DNA of 64,000 nt from Hirsutella rhossiliensis (taxonomy: Eukaryota; Ascomycota; Sordariomycetes; Hypocreales; Ophiocordycipitaceae): positions 5,642,001 through 5,706,000 of the forward strand of contig NW_025408670.1 in NCBI RefSeq assembly GCF_020360975.1, in the 5' to 3' direction. The position numbers were made by a program, and so were the translations under genes. Each line of letters opens with the position of its first letter. Within the stretch, counting starts at the first letter, position 1. Below, piece by piece: positions 47,123-60,600 of the stretch. A model generated the notes under the pieces. It was not told the origin of the DNA. It saw only the letters and a program-made list of their open reading frames with translations, and searched no databases.

Positions 47123-47812
47123 AAAGGTATAAGCAATAAGCATAGGATTAGGTAATTAATAATATAAGCGAAAGGATTACTTAAAGGAGTATAAGGTAGA
47201 ATTTCGTTTAGAATTTATAATAAGTATATAAGGGGCTAAATAATATATTAAAAGAATAGCGTTATAAAAGATACTTATAAACTTACTTCTCTATCTACTA
47301 TTCCTACGGAAATCCTTTATCTTTTATAGACTATTATTCGCCTATTAATAGACTAATTAGTTAGCTTTTTAGTATATTCTATAGTACTTAAAAAGCTATA
47401 TCTTTAGTATATCTTCTAGACTTAATAGGTAGTTTAATTATAGCGTAATAGTTAACGTAAGACTATAGGTTTTAGTATAAGTAGTAGATTTAACTAAAAT
47501 ATTCTATGCCTTACCTATTTTTATATTATAGATATCTTTAAAACCGCTAGGCTAAAATAAGTAATAGGGTATCCGTTCTACTTATAATTAACTTATATTT
47601 AAAATATAAAATTTTATTTATTAGGATAGGCTTATCTTAACCCGCTTTTCTTAAAGGAAGCTATAGATATTTAATAGAGGTCTTTTATCTTTAAGGGTTA
47701 TTCCCTTTAAACTATATTATAGAGCCTCTTTTTACTAGCCTATTTTATAGAGCCTCCTTATACCTATTATTTCTTTATAGTAGTAAAATAAGAATATAAA
47801 GGTATTCTTATA
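47123..47812 (-). repeat. LTR copy 2 of the 3.9-kb element (5' LTR)
   Basis: About 690 bp, from AAGGTATAAGCAATAAGC to AAAGGTATTCTTATA. Confidence 0.8.
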
Positions 47813-49072
47813 ACCTTAAAGTAAGAGTAGCCTTAGCTAGCTTTATTACTAAGGTAGTTATAGTCTTTAGTTAAGTACTTTCCTAAGTAAAAGGTATACT
47901 TAATAAGCTACTAGTAGGTCTAGGGGTTATAGCTAAAAGGAAGGCACCTATAGTACTATATATATATAGTATATTCCTTATAGGCCTTAACTTAAATCTA
48001 TAGACCTATTATATAAAGGCTTTCTTTTTAGTATTTAGCCTTTATAGCCTTTAAAGTAACTATAAAGATAATAAATCCTACCTTTTATATTAAGCTTAAG
48101 GTACCTAGCTACCTAAGCTACCTAAGGATATTAATCCTATTAAAGGTTTTAGCTTTTATAATAAAGATATTAAGGATAAGGGTCTTTAAGAGGTTAGGGA
48201 CGCTTTAAGCTACTAGCTTAGTTTAGCTAGTAAGAAAGTTAGCCGACTTAATAAGTAGCGCCTTAAGTTATAAGGACTACTTCTCTTATTACTATAAAAG
48301 CTTCTTTACTATATATAAAGCCTTTATTATTATAACTATATTATCTTTATTTAAAGTTAATAGAGCTAATATAGCTAGTTCCCTTATAGCTTTATTAAGC
48401 TTATTATAAAGATTAATAAGGCTAATAGTTAGCGTTAATAACCCTTTCTTTAGCTTTAAAATAAGTTAGAAGTCTTTTTTTACGTTCCTTTTAACTAAGG
48501 CCTTAAGCGCTTTCTTTATAGTAACCTTAGCTTATAAGCTTACTTTAAGGTTTCCTTAAGTAGCTTTAAGCTTCTAAGCGGCCTTAGGTTACTAAGCGGC
48601 CTTAGGCTAGTATAAAGGCTATTATAAGGGCTATTAGCGGTCTAAGGTCCTTATAGCTACCTTCTTAAGCCCTTTTATAAAGGCCTTATAAAAGGGTTTA
48701 ATTTTTTAAGCTTTCTTAAGGGCTTAAAAGGCCTACTAAAAAAAGCCTTAAGCTTAGTCTTTAAAAAAGAAGTATTAAAGCTAAGGCTAAGTCTATTATA
48801 AGTATTAAATATAAGTTAGATAGGTATAGGGCTAATAAAGCTATTAAAGGTAGCTCTCTTTTACCCTTTTACTTACTTTAAAAGCTAGTTTAGCTAAAAG
48901 TAGCTAGCTTAAAGTAAGGCTAAGCTAGGCTTAAAAAGGCTAGTCTTTAATATAAGCTAAGTATTATCTTCTATGTTAATATCCTTTAAGTCTTAGTCTT
49001 AGGTCCTAGGCCTTTCTTTTAAGGTCCTTAAAAGGTATTAGCCTTCTAGAGCTTTTTTTAAGTAGGCCTTAG
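47813..49072. other. Degenerate RIP-mutated sequence, unassigned
   Basis: TpA-rich, with many short direct repeats such as AAGCTA and CTTAAG. No recognisable domain on either strand. Confidence 0.5.
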
Positions 49073-52000
49073 TATAAGAGTCTTTAACTATTATAGGTTA
49101 TAGGCTTAAGCTATAGCCTAAGCTATATAGTTATATATAGAGGGCCGGATCCTATATATATATATATATAAGCTAGCCGTATATAAGAGAGCTCTATATA
49201 GCTTATTAATATTATCCTATAAATAGTACTTATATATATACCTTTACTTACTCTATAATAGTATAAGCTATTAATTAATAGATCTAATAGATATCTCTTT
49301 AAAGAGGGCGCCTCCTCCTTAAGAAAGTACTCCGCCCTTCCTTAGATAGATAAGAAGTATCATAGCTATCTTAGAAGCGATTAAAAGCGCGACGGCTAGC
49401 GAGAAGGATAAGGTTCTCGCTATACTAAGGGAGCCGTCTATAAGACTAGCTTTAACCCCTACGACCTCTATAACGCTAGTTACGGCAGCGATACTACTAA
49501 TATAGAAGCCGCTCCCTTAGCTAACTTAGGATAGTAAGCTAGAGTCCTTTTACTTCTTCCTTAGCTAGCTATAGATAAAGTTTATAACTAACGAGAAATA
49601 GGGCCTAAATAGCTATCGCGATATAGCGTAGTATTTGCTCCTTTATATACTATTAGAGCCTTAAATATAGCGGATCTTTAGATTTTAAAATAAGGGCGGC
49701 CCTAAGGGTAGACGCGACCTATAAGACTTTTTTTAATACCTTATATATACGTTCGGTAATATATAGGAGCGGGAGAAAGCATAAGATAGGCTATAGACCC
49801 TTAAGTAAAGAGATAGATAAACCTTTAGCGAATTCCTTCTTAATTTTAAAGAGACGCTCTTATAAGTAGTAGGGACTATAGTATAAGAAGATAGTATAAA
49901 GCTTATATAGTTATAGAATTTAATTACGCTAGCCTTATAAGAGCTACTAATCCCTATAATTATACCTACTAAATACGGTAAGTATATAAGCCGGTTAATA
50001 AAGGTAGTATAAGGCTATAAATAGACGCCGCGTTTCTAGAAGCTCTATAAGTATACGCCGTATAGCGGTAATAGGATTACCGCCCCTTTATAAGATAAAT
50101 AACTAGCTATTAATATAAATAGGGATACCTTAATATCGGCTACTTATATAGACCGGGCTAAACGCGGTAAGAAGATACCGTCGACTACCCCCTATACTAC
50201 CTTATACTTTAAGTAGCGGGCGAAGTAGGTAATAAGCAAGGAAATTAAGAAGAAGAAAGCTAACGGCCGCTACTTATATTATAGCGTATCTATATACTTT
50301 ATATTAAAATACCCTTTCCTTTTAGCTAAGTAGCCTATAGTAGTTTAAGTAGTAAAGATAAAACCGCGCCTTACCTTAGATAATAAGGAGGACTCCGCCC
50401 CCCTAAGCCTAAAGGAAAAAGAGTAGCTCTAAAGTAAAGATAGGCTTTAAAGCCTTAATTACTAGTACTAGTAAAAGTAAAGGAAGAATTATCTATCTAT
50501 ATAGAAAAGGAGCTTACTTTAATATAGGTTATAATTAATAACTCTTTACTTATTACTACCCTTATAAATAAGGGCTACTAGTACTATACTATAGTTAATA
50601 AGGCGCTTATATAAGAGATATAAGTACTAGTAGAAAAGAGCGCTTTAAAGCGAGTAAAGGGCGCCTTAAGCACGATAGAAGGTATAGTAATTAAGGGCAT
50701 TATATAGCTAGCTATAGAGGTTAACGGTTATTATAAGCTTATTATAGCTTATATAATCCCTTAACTAAAGTTTCCCTTAATCCTTAGGAAACCTTAGTTA
50801 TTATATATAGAGTTATACTTAGTTCTATATTAAAGGAAGCTATAGTTTAAGCCTATATAATAGTAGGTCCGCTATAATAACGGTTCTATAAGTATAGAAC
50901 TAAGTATATAAGCTTTATACTTAGTATAAGAAGGCCTTACCTTTATCTTTATAGAAACTATATAATAGGTAGAGTAAGGGTAAGGCTAGGCAGCGGCTAA
51001 TATAGCGGTCTATATAGTTAGCCTAGCGGATATTAATAAGGCCCTTTAGATAAAGAAGCTAAAGTCGCCCTCTAAGCTATAGTAGTAGATACTAAAGCGC
51101 TTTTACGACCTCCTACCGCTATTTAAGTCCTAGGAAGTAAATAAGCTTAACCTATATAAGCTAAGGGTAGACTATAAGATTATACTCTATACTAATAAGA
51201 AGGGGTAGGAACTACTTATATTATTTAGACCGCCTTATAGTATATTATATATAGAGCTACTAGTATTAAAGAAGACGCTAAGGGACCTCTTAAATAAGGG
51301 TTTTATTTAAGTAAGTAACTTTAAAGTAAGAGCGCTAGTCCTATTTATATATAAATTAAGGGGCGGGATATAGTTCTATTATAACTATAAGGCTTTAAAC
51401 GTAATTATAAGGCTAGACCGCTACCCTTTACCCTTAATCTTAGATATACTTTATAACCTCTTAAAGGTAAAGTAGTTTATAAAGCTAGATATAAAATAAG
51501 CGTTCTATAAGGTATAGATCTTAGAGGGTAATAAGTAAAAGATAGCGTTCTATATACGCTATAGCTTATTTAAGTAGCTTATAACGCCCTTTAGCTTCTT
51601 AAAAGCGCTTACTACCTTTTAGTATTATATTAATAATATACTTTAGGACTTCCTTAATAAGTTTACCTTTATATATATAGACGATATCCTTATTTATATA
51701 AGCGGCTCTTATAAGAACTATATATAAAAAGTATAGAGGGTCTTAAAGCGCTTCTAACTTTATAGGCTCTACCTTAACTTAGATAAGTACGAATTTAGGG
51801 TTAAGAGGGTTAAGTACCTAGGCTTTATTATCTATATAAGTATAGGTATATAGGCGGATCCTATAAAGATCTAAGCGATTTAAGACTAAGTAGCCCTAAC
51901 TATATAAACGAGTATATAGAGCTTCCTTAAGTTCGCGAACTATTATAGGATATTTATTAAGGGCTTCTCTTATATTATAATACCCTTAAACGAGATTACT

Positions 52001-52658
52001 AGGAAATAAACCGCTTTTTATTAATAGCCTATATAAGAAGGAGCGTTTTATACGCTTAAGGACCTATTCTTAGAAGCCTTAGTACTACTTTAATAGGACT
52101 TTAACCGGTCTATATTAGTTAAAGCAAACTATAGTAGCTAAGTACTTAAAGGAACGCTCTCTTAAGAGGTAAATAGGCGGAAGTAACTAGTAGCGTTCTA
52201 CTCTTATAAGCTAACCTTAGTAAAGCGGAATTACGCTATTTACGATAAAGAGATACTAGCGATTATTAGCTACCTTAAGTAATAGTAAGCGGAGCTCTAA
52301 AGCTATAAGAGCTTTAAGGTTCTTATAGACTATAGGAACCTTAAGTACTTTATAACCCGCTAGTACCTCTTAGAGTAGTAAGCCCGCTAAGCGGAGTATC
52401 TTTTATACTTTAACTTCTTAATTAAGTACTAGCTAAGGTAGGACTTTATAGTCCTAGATATACTTTCTTAGAGGGATTAGGACTAGCTAATAAGAGCGGA
52501 TATCGAGGCCTAGGATCTATAGCTTATCTTATAAAAAGCGCTATAGACCTATATAAGAGCTTCCTTAGTAAAAGAAAGCGCGGCGCTAATAAATAAGCCT
52601 TCCCTTATACCCTTACCTTAGCCCGGCGAGGAGGGATAGACCGGCCTAAGGGCGTATA
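49073..52658 (+). mobile_element. Ty3/gypsy chromovirus, 5' part (LTR, gag, protease, RT, RNase H)
   Basis: The LTR is 49073 to about 49288. Gag-like sequence follows to about 50300. RT lies at about 51180-51860, with LRDLLNKGFI, YPLPLILDILYNL, FSFLKALTTF and YIDDILIY (near 51671), then KYLGFII. RNase H lies at about 52080-52420. The reading order is + strand. It is interrupted at 52659 by a copia element and resumes at 58985. Confidence 0.85.
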
Positions 52659-55600
52659 TTCTCGCAAAGAGAGATACGAGAAGTGCATGAAAATGCACGA
52701 AGGTGAAATTAGGAGTAAGGGGTCGGATAGGCAGGGTAGAGAGATATGATTCTTGCAGAAGCAGCAATAAAGGTAGGGGAGTGATTGTTGTATTACCTTA
52801 ATTATCCTTCTTTCCTCTATCCAACGCCCCTCTTTATACCCTTCTAGCATCTTAATTAAAAAAGAAGATCCTACTTAAAGAAGCTACTAATATCCTTTCG
52901 ACTACCGAGCTTTTTACCGGTTTTTCCCCTCCTTTCTAGCCATTGCCGGCATATCCGTCTTATCTCTCGCTACCTCTATAGGAAGCTATCGCTACTTCTA
53001 CTTCCCCTTATACCCCTACCCTCCTTTCTATACCTCTTTTTAGCTCCTTCTTCCTTCTTTTATACCGGGTGTTTTTTAGCTTCCTTAGTCCCTCTTACTA
53101 AGGGATATCTCCGAGAACTACGAAATTAGGCCACGCTTCGCAACACACCCCCTTAGCTATGGCCTGCCCTTATAGTAAGGGCATAGCTAATACGGCTTTA
53201 GGCTGGTAAGCGTATAGAGGAGGTTCTTAGCTCTATACTTCTCCCTTTACTTAAGGAAAGCAGGGGCCCTTTCGGGTCCCTAGGCTCTTTTAGACCTACT
53301 TAAGGAAAAGGGGCCTAAAGAGGAAAGTCCTATAAGAAAGGGGCCTTCTTAGAAGGGAAAAACCTAATTAAAATAGGGGGCCCTCTAAAGGGAAAAACCT
53401 CTTCCTTTTCTTCGGCTATAGACGTTACCTTCTCGTACGTACTATTAGCTCCTCTCGTAGACTCTTAAGGCGGGCTTCTAAGGATAGCTTCTCTCGAACG
53501 TCTTCTAGCCTAATTTGCTATAAAAAGACAGCTAGCTTCTACTTCGGCAGGGGCTTCGTAAGACCGTCGGCTTTTATTAATACCGTTAGAACCTAACGGA
53601 TAGAAATAAGTCCCCTTTAGACCTCTTAGCGTAACTAATGCTAGTAGATATCGATATGCCGTAGCCGGGTCGATAGCTTACTATTTTCCTCCATAAGAAT
53701 TCGTATAGTCTGCGTATTATCGTATTCTATAGCTAATAAGGACGGAATTTATAGTCGTAACGATATTAGTAGCCGGCTAAGGAAAATCGCTTCTTTTAAC
53801 GCTTCTAAAAGAGCTAGTAGCTCTGCCTCTATACTAGAAGTCATAACGGTAGCCTACTTCGAAGCTCTCTAAGCAATGGTTCCTCTAAAAAGGGACATAA
53901 TATACCCCTATAAGCTCTTTCTATCTAAGGAATTGTCTATAAAGGACGAATCGCTTAAATAGAGGAAGATTTCGGCAGCTAATTTCTTCCTTTCCTACCC
54001 TCCTAGGCGTAGACTATATGCTCTCGTTAAATAGAGATAAAGGATAGCTCTGTCTGCTGCTTCTTAATGCCTAGGGCTAGGATTCTAGTTATGCCTAGCT
54101 AGCCGGGAGACCGTAAAAGAGATATCCGGTCTAGTAGAAATAGCTAAAAAAAGCAGGGAGCCTACCTTCTATTAATATTAGTATTTCTCTTACTCCCTAG
54201 CTTAAAAGGACGGATTAGGTAAAAGCTCTTCGTCTAATATAGGCGTAGAGGGAAGCTTCTTATCGAGGGAATTAGGGAGGAATTTATAAGCGACCTTATC
54301 GATATAGGCGTCCTAGGTAAGCTAGATAGTCCGTTAGGACCTATTCCGAAGGATTCGTATCCCTAGGAACCACTTTAGCTCCCCTAGCCTAGTTATCTTA
54401 TACCTTTATTATAGGCCACGTATAGCCTCCCTTATAGTAGCTTCTTCCTCTTTCGGGTATACCTAGATAATATTATCGACGTAGAAGAAGACCGTGATTT
54501 TACCCTTCTATATTATATATAGTTCCTAAGGGACTTTCGTAAAGCCTAGGGCTTTAAGGGAACCTATTAAATACTGTTGCTAAAGAAGGGGTGATCTTCG
54601 TAGTCCGTATAGAGCTTTCCTAAGCTATAGAACCTTTCCTAGCTGTTAGAAGCCTAGTAGAAGGCGTATATAGACAACTTCTTCTTCCTCGAGTAGGCAG
54701 TTAATAAAGGCGTTAACTGTATCTATCTAATCGAGCTCGAGGTCGAATTCTGCTGCTATAGCTATAAGGGTCCGAAAAGATATCCCTGCTAGGGTAGTTG
54801 CCCTAGTAGGTAAATCCCCTTTTTCCTGCTAGTTCCCGCAGATAACTAGCCGGGCTTTATACTTTTAAAGGAAGCCGTGTTTATTAGTCTTATAGATAAA
54901 GACCTACTTATAGCTAAGGACCTATTTTCCTCTTGCCTTTTCCTTAAGGACCTCTTCGAAAGACCCTATCTCTTCGTATAAGGCTAGGTGGTCTTTCTAG
55001 GCCTAGAAAAACTAGTCTCTAAAGGGGTGTCTTTCTAGCTGCTTCTGGTTTGCTGGTGGGTCCGGGAGGTCTCTTTTATATACCTTCCTTGCTAATAGCT
55101 ATGGCTTAAAGAGCCGGCCTGCTATAAACGCTCCGTGGGAACCGTCTTCTATTAGCGTTAGGTAGAAGTCGAAAAAACGATCGAAATAGGGGAGAGGTTA
55201 GTCTTCTTTCGTATCGGGCCCTATACCTTCCTTTGCTTCTCGAAGCAGGGACAAAAAGGCAGCCGGATAATCCTTCGAGAGAGGTGCCTTTCCTACCCCC
55301 TTAGGGGCCGAGACGGGAAGACTAACTAAAAAAGCTGCTTCTAGATCTTCTTCTTATTCCGTAAGAGGAGGCGTAGGGAGGTAGGCGTATTCTAGCTCTA
55401 CCGCTTTCCTATAGTCTCCTTCTTTATCTAGATTATTTAATCTAGTAGCTTCGTTTTCTTCTTTAACGTTAGCGTTATCCTCGACTACTTTAACGTTAGT
55501 TTCTTTTTTTATTTTCTTATCTAGGGCCTCTTCTTAAGACTATTAAGAAGGGGGGATTTAAATCTTCTAAATTAGCTAACGTTAAGAGAGTAAGAGGGGC

Positions 55601-58600
55601 TATTAATCCCTCTTTTCGTCGAAGAAGCTATATTCGTCGAAAATTATATCCCTAGTCGAAATAACCTTCTATAAAAGAGGAATCTAGATCTAGAAGATAT
55701 TCGTAGAATTATAACTAACGAGGTAACTAATAAAGGCTCTAGGATTAAGCTTTCTTTTCTTCTTCCTTTTTAGCTATATATCGGTAGTTATTGCGTATGC
55801 CTTATAGCCGTAGGCACGAAGGTAGGCTAGCGAGGCCCTCTTCTTCGTAAAGAGCTCGAGGGGGGATTTCTAGTCTATTCCTTAGGTCTTAAAAAGGGTC
55901 TCTAGGTCCCTATAGTCCCTTAGTCCCCTAGGGTCCCTTAGGGTCCGGTTCCGAAGGTAATAAGCGGTCTTAACGACTTCCCTTTAAAGGTCGTATAGAA
56001 GCTTTATAGTAAGTCTTATTATATAGGCCCTTTCTATTATAGCACCCCTTAATCTTTCTACCCCTCCGTTCTAGGCCTAGGTATTCGGTGCTAACGGGAG
56101 GGGTAGAATGCCCCTTTTACGAAGCTAATTTAAGATATCCTTCGTAAATAGCTCTCCGTTAGACCGTATCTTCTTTACCTTATAGCCGAAGTAGGATTTT
56201 ATCTAGTTAACGAAGTCCCGGAAGGTAAACTAGTTATACTTACTTAAGTAGGTCTATAAGAAATAGGGGAAAACCATCCCTAAAAAAGCGTCTGTGAAAA
56301 ACATTACCCTAACGAAGCTTTCCTAATCCCTAGAGACGTTGGTCTAGTCGACCTAAATTTCCTTACACGGCTGGTCCGGCCGTATTAGGGTCCGTCTAGA
56401 AATTCGTCTCCTAGTCTTCCCTTAGCCGTAGTATTCGCATTCGACGGTCTTTAGGCCCCTTATTCGTACGCCTTATTATTGACCTAGCTTATATAAAGCT
56501 AGGGGGCCCGGGTGACTAAGTCGTGCGTACTAAAGAAGACCGTCTCCTTAGGCTGCTAGAAGAGGGTCCTTAGATCCTACCCTCCTAGCAGGGAAAGCTG
56601 ACTTCTCGAGTAGTTCCTTCCTAAGGATAGGTCGGAATTCGAGAATAAATTAACCGAATTTTTCCTCGATAAGCCTAATAGTCTAATTCTTCTAGACTAG
56701 CCTCGTAGGCTTAGACGTCGTATCCTAGAAGATTCCTTCCTTTCGAAGAAGGCGGAAGGAAATTAGGCTCGTTAAAAATCGAGGGCAAAAAACTACCTTT
56801 TTCCTTCGAAGAATTCGTATAGATCTATTAGGTAATTTTATTATAAAATTTACCCTTCTATATCCCTCTATCTATACGGTTGATTCCCCGGTAATAAGAT
56901 ATTCCTTTTATGCCTTCTTAAAGGACCGGAATCGTAAGAGTGTATTATAGATATCGAGGGAAGCACTAGAGTTAAGGATAGCTAATTTTCGTAGGGGATA
57001 GTCGGAGGGCTCTAACGGTTAGTCTTAGCCTTATTAATCTATAGGGAAGACGAAGGCCGGATTTACTATACCAACGATTTTTCCTCGAATTTACGGTAGC
57101 GGCGTTAGTTACTATTTCTTAGCAACCCGAATCTCGTCTATCTTCTTCTATAACGAGGGGTCCTCCTTAAGAGACTGTTATACTGTTTCTCGTAGCCTCT
57201 TTAAAGGGTTGATTCCTTTAGGTCGGTTTTCCTCGAAGACCTGCTAGCAGTCCTCTAGCCGATAGGGCTTTTTGCACGCTTAGTAGGTAGGTCGATTCCT
57301 CCTCGTACGTTGTTTCTTCGAGGAATCCTCGTCCCGGTCCGGAAGGTCTGCTTGAAAACCCCCCCTTTTTACCCCTTATTGCTGATTTTAACGAAGAGGT
57401 TCGATTTCGACTAGTTCCCTGATTTTTCGACTAACGGACTGAAAGGTCTATTAGGGGACTAGTCGGGCCGGTCTGACTAACGGGACCGGGGCCGGGCCCG
57501 GAGCAAGATACGTAGCCGGGGCCGGGGCCGCAGCTGCAGTTAACGACGGCGTTAAGGCTCTCGAGGGAGGAGGAGCCAAAGGAGCAACAGCCGCAGCAGT
57601 AGCAGCGGGAGCCGTAGCAATAGGGGCTGCAGGTCGAACCGTTTAGGTCGAGTGCTGGCCTCGAAGGAATAAGACTGCTTGCTGTTATACTCTAGTAGCT
57701 TCTTCGTCTAGTTCCCGGCTAGCCTCTCGAAAGATAGTCGAGTAACCGTCACTAATAGGCTTTATTAGCAGAGATATATCCCGTAGCTACTAGCCGGAAA
57801 GAGCTTCTATAAGGAAGTATTAGTTAGCTTCCTCGAGGATTTCTTCCTACTTAGCTAGCCACGAAGAAGCTAGCAGGTTCCTAGTAGAAAAGGCTCCTAG
57901 GTAGGCCGTATAGGTCTTCCTAATACGGTCAGTTATATAACCTCTCGAGGGAGCTATCGAGGTCTCGAGCTTTAAAAGCCACTGCCTAGGAGTCTCTTCC
58001 TCTCGAAGAGAGATTAGCTTTACGGCACTAACGGATTCCGTTATCGCCGTACGAGCAGCCGTTAGTAGCTTTATCTCGTAAAGGTATTCCTTTCGGTAAC
58101 TCTCGTAGTCGCCTAAGGCAGTAGAAAAAGCTCTCTATTATACAGAGGTTAGCTCGGAGAAGAGGGTAGCTCCCTCTATAAAATCCGTTGCCCTTGGACG
58201 AAGAGGGGGCTTAAGAGGGTCCTGCTTATTAGAGAAGACCAAATTATAGATAGTTCTATCTATACGAGCCCGTAGCTCCTTTACCTACTTATCCTAATCT
58301 TAGGGCTCTATAAGAATCGTCCTATAGACCGTCGGGACGGTAGAGGAGTCGATTTTCGTTATCGTTGCGAAAGAAGAGGGGGGGCAGAAAAGTCGGTTAA
58401 AAATCGGCTTTTCTAGTAAGAGGGGTAAAAGGATATAAGAAGGTGCCTTTTATAGCAGCCGGAAGGTATAGGAATTCTATTCCTCCCGGGCTTATAACTC
58501 TCGCGAAGAGAGATACGAGAAGTGCATAAAAATATATAAAGGTAAAATTAAGAGTAAGGGGTCGGATAGGCAGGGCAGAGAGATATGATTCTTATAGAAG

Positions 58601-58984
58601 CAGCAATAAAGGTAGGGGAGTGATTATTATATTGCCTTAATTGTCCTTCTTTCCTCTATCTAACGCCCCTCTTTATACCCTTCTAGCATCTTAATTAATA
58701 AAGAAGATCCTGCTTAAAGAAGCTACTAATGTCCTTTTAACTACCGAGCTTTTTACTGGTTTTTCCCCTCCTTTCTAGCCGTTGCCGGCACATCCGTCTT
58801 ATCTCTCGCTACCTCTATAGGAAGCTATCGCTACTTCTGCTTCCCCTTATGCCCCTACCCTCCTTTCTGCACCTCTTTTTAGCTCCTTCTTCCTTCTTCT
58901 ATACCGGGTGTTTTTTAGCTTCCTTAGTCCCTCTTACTAAGGGATATCTCCGAGAACTACGAAATCAAGCCACGCTTCGCGATA
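52659..58984 (-). mobile_element. Complete Ty1/copia element (6.3 kb), moderately RIP-mutated
   Basis: LTRs at 52659-53145 and 58499-58984 are similar over about 485 bp. Coding is on the - strand. The gag knuckle near 57240-57300 reads ACKKPYRLEDC, and an Ala/Pro-rich gag lies near 57470-57640. Integrase-like sequence is at 55700-56600, and RT at about 54560-54760 (VNAFINCL, KALYGLRR). The 3' LTR in element orientation is preceded by the purine tract CTAAGGGGGTG. Much CpA and TpG survive, unlike in the homologous copy at 33151-37079, yet stops interrupt every frame. Exact LTR ends and target duplication could not be fixed by eye. Confidence 0.85.
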
Positions 58985-60600
58985 TATATAGCGCGGGTAT
59001 TTTAAGATAAGGTCCTTTAACGCTTATAGGATAGGATATCGTTTTTAAACTATACCTATAAGAGTATATACTACGCTATTAAGTCTAGTACTTAACGCCT
59101 CGATCTAAAGCTAAAGCTAAAAGTATAAGTAGCCGACTATTATATCGACCTATAAGGGTATCTATATTAGCGGGGGAGACTATAGGTACTAGGCGCGCTA
59201 TATACTATAAAAGCTAAAGAGAAGGATAGACTACTAAAGCTAGATAAATAGAACGAGCTCTAAGGGAAGCTAGTCTAGCTCGTTTATAACTTAAGTATTA
59301 TAGGCTACCTAGGTTAGTAAGGTATAGTAGTAGGCCTTACGAGGGATTTCTACTAGCCCCTCCTATAGTACTACGTTCGCTGCTTCCTTTATAACTATAA
59401 TATCTATAGCTATACTAAGATTTAAAGGGTATAGCTTAAGGGGCTACTTAAGTAGTTTTTAGTACTTAACCGGTTCTATATATATATATAGATAGACTTT
59501 ATAATAGACCTCCTACTTATAAAGGGCGGTAACTACTATATATAAGTAATTAAGGACTAACTTAATAAGTCTATAGTATTAAAGCTAATACTATCTATAG
59601 ATATAAAGTCTTATATAGAGCGCTTCCTATAATACTAAGCTTACTTATATAGCTAGCTAGCCTTTATTATAAGTAATAAGGGATCGAATTAGAATAGCTG
59701 CTTTTAGTAGTACCTATACTAGCTACTTTAGATTATATAGCTACTTAGTATAGTATATTACTTATAAACTAATAGAGGGCTTAAGAGGGTTAACTAAGAG
59801 GTATAGGCTTACTTATAGGCTATTATAGCCTATAACTAAGTAAACTAAGACTAGTAGCTCCCTATAGCTTAACTTACGTTAAATAGTAAGCTATATACCT
59901 CTATTAAGATAGCCCCTTTCTTTATAATATATAGCTTTAAACTACCCTTACTAGTTCCTTTTATTATAGATATAGTAATAGAGTAGTATAGTAATTTATT
60001 ACTAAAGGGCCGCGCCTTTATATTTATATATAAGCTATAAGAGACTATAGATTATTATTAATCCGCGATAGCCGCTATAGTATAAGATTAAGAGTAATAT
60101 ATTAATAAGACTAAGGCTTTAGTAGATAAGTTTATAGTAAGAGATAAGGTATAGCTAGACCTCTATAACTATAAGTCGGTATAGCTAAAAAAGAAGCTTA
60201 ACTAACTATATATAAAGTTTATAGTATAAAGGGTTATTAGCTTATAGGTTATAGAGCTCGATAGTCTCTTAATAAGGGTTTATAATAAGATTAACGTAGA
60301 CCTCTTTTATAGAGCCTCCTTTAACCCGCTACTTAGATAAGAAGCGGCGGACGCTTAACCGCCTATAATTAAAGTAAAAGGAGAGGATAAGTTTAAGGTT
60401 AAAGAGATATAGGCCGCGTACTAGAAAAAGGTTAGTAGAGGGAAACGCTAGGAGGTCCTCGTTAAGTAGCGCGGGTATCTTAACCTTATATAAGAACCTA
60501 TATATAAGTTTATAAGAACTATAGCTCTTAATAAGTTTAAAGCCTTATTTAGAATAATAGATAAGAATAATAAATTAGTAGACTATTAATAGTAGCTTAA
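58985..60600 (+). mobile_element. Ty3/gypsy chromovirus, 3' part (integrase and chromodomain)
   Basis: Continues the interrupted element. The integrase region is at about 59480-60000 (DFIIDLLLIKGGNYYI, ISNKGSN for the second catalytic Asp block, with Asp changed to Asn). It ends in a chromodomain trace at about 60420-60560 (RGYLNLI then EPIYKF, ALNKFKA), which places it among chromoviruses. Confidence 0.82.

Larger units (their letters stand above)
43897..47812 (-). mobile_element. Short LTR retrotransposon (about 3.9 kb) with gag-like remnant only
   Basis: Direct repeats at 43897-44550 and 47123-47812 are homologous LTRs. A third copy is at 62016-62705. The 2.57-kb interior is too short for a full pol. 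On the - strand, just inside the 47123 end, it reads a copia-type gag ending in a degenerate CCHC knuckle near 46410 (YYTYYKKKEYLVKYY, Cys to Tyr). Gag next to that end makes 47123-47812 the 5' LTR. The LTR at 43897 lacks about 37 bases present in the other two copies. Confidence 0.78.

Noticed and set aside
52646..52660. A GTATA-type target duplication for the 6.3-kb copia element
   Set aside because: The flanks are TATA-rich on both sides after RIP, so several five-base matches are possible and none can be preferred.
52605..52850. 81-residue open frame on the - strand
   Set aside because: It lies across the copia LTR and its border, an LTR artefact.
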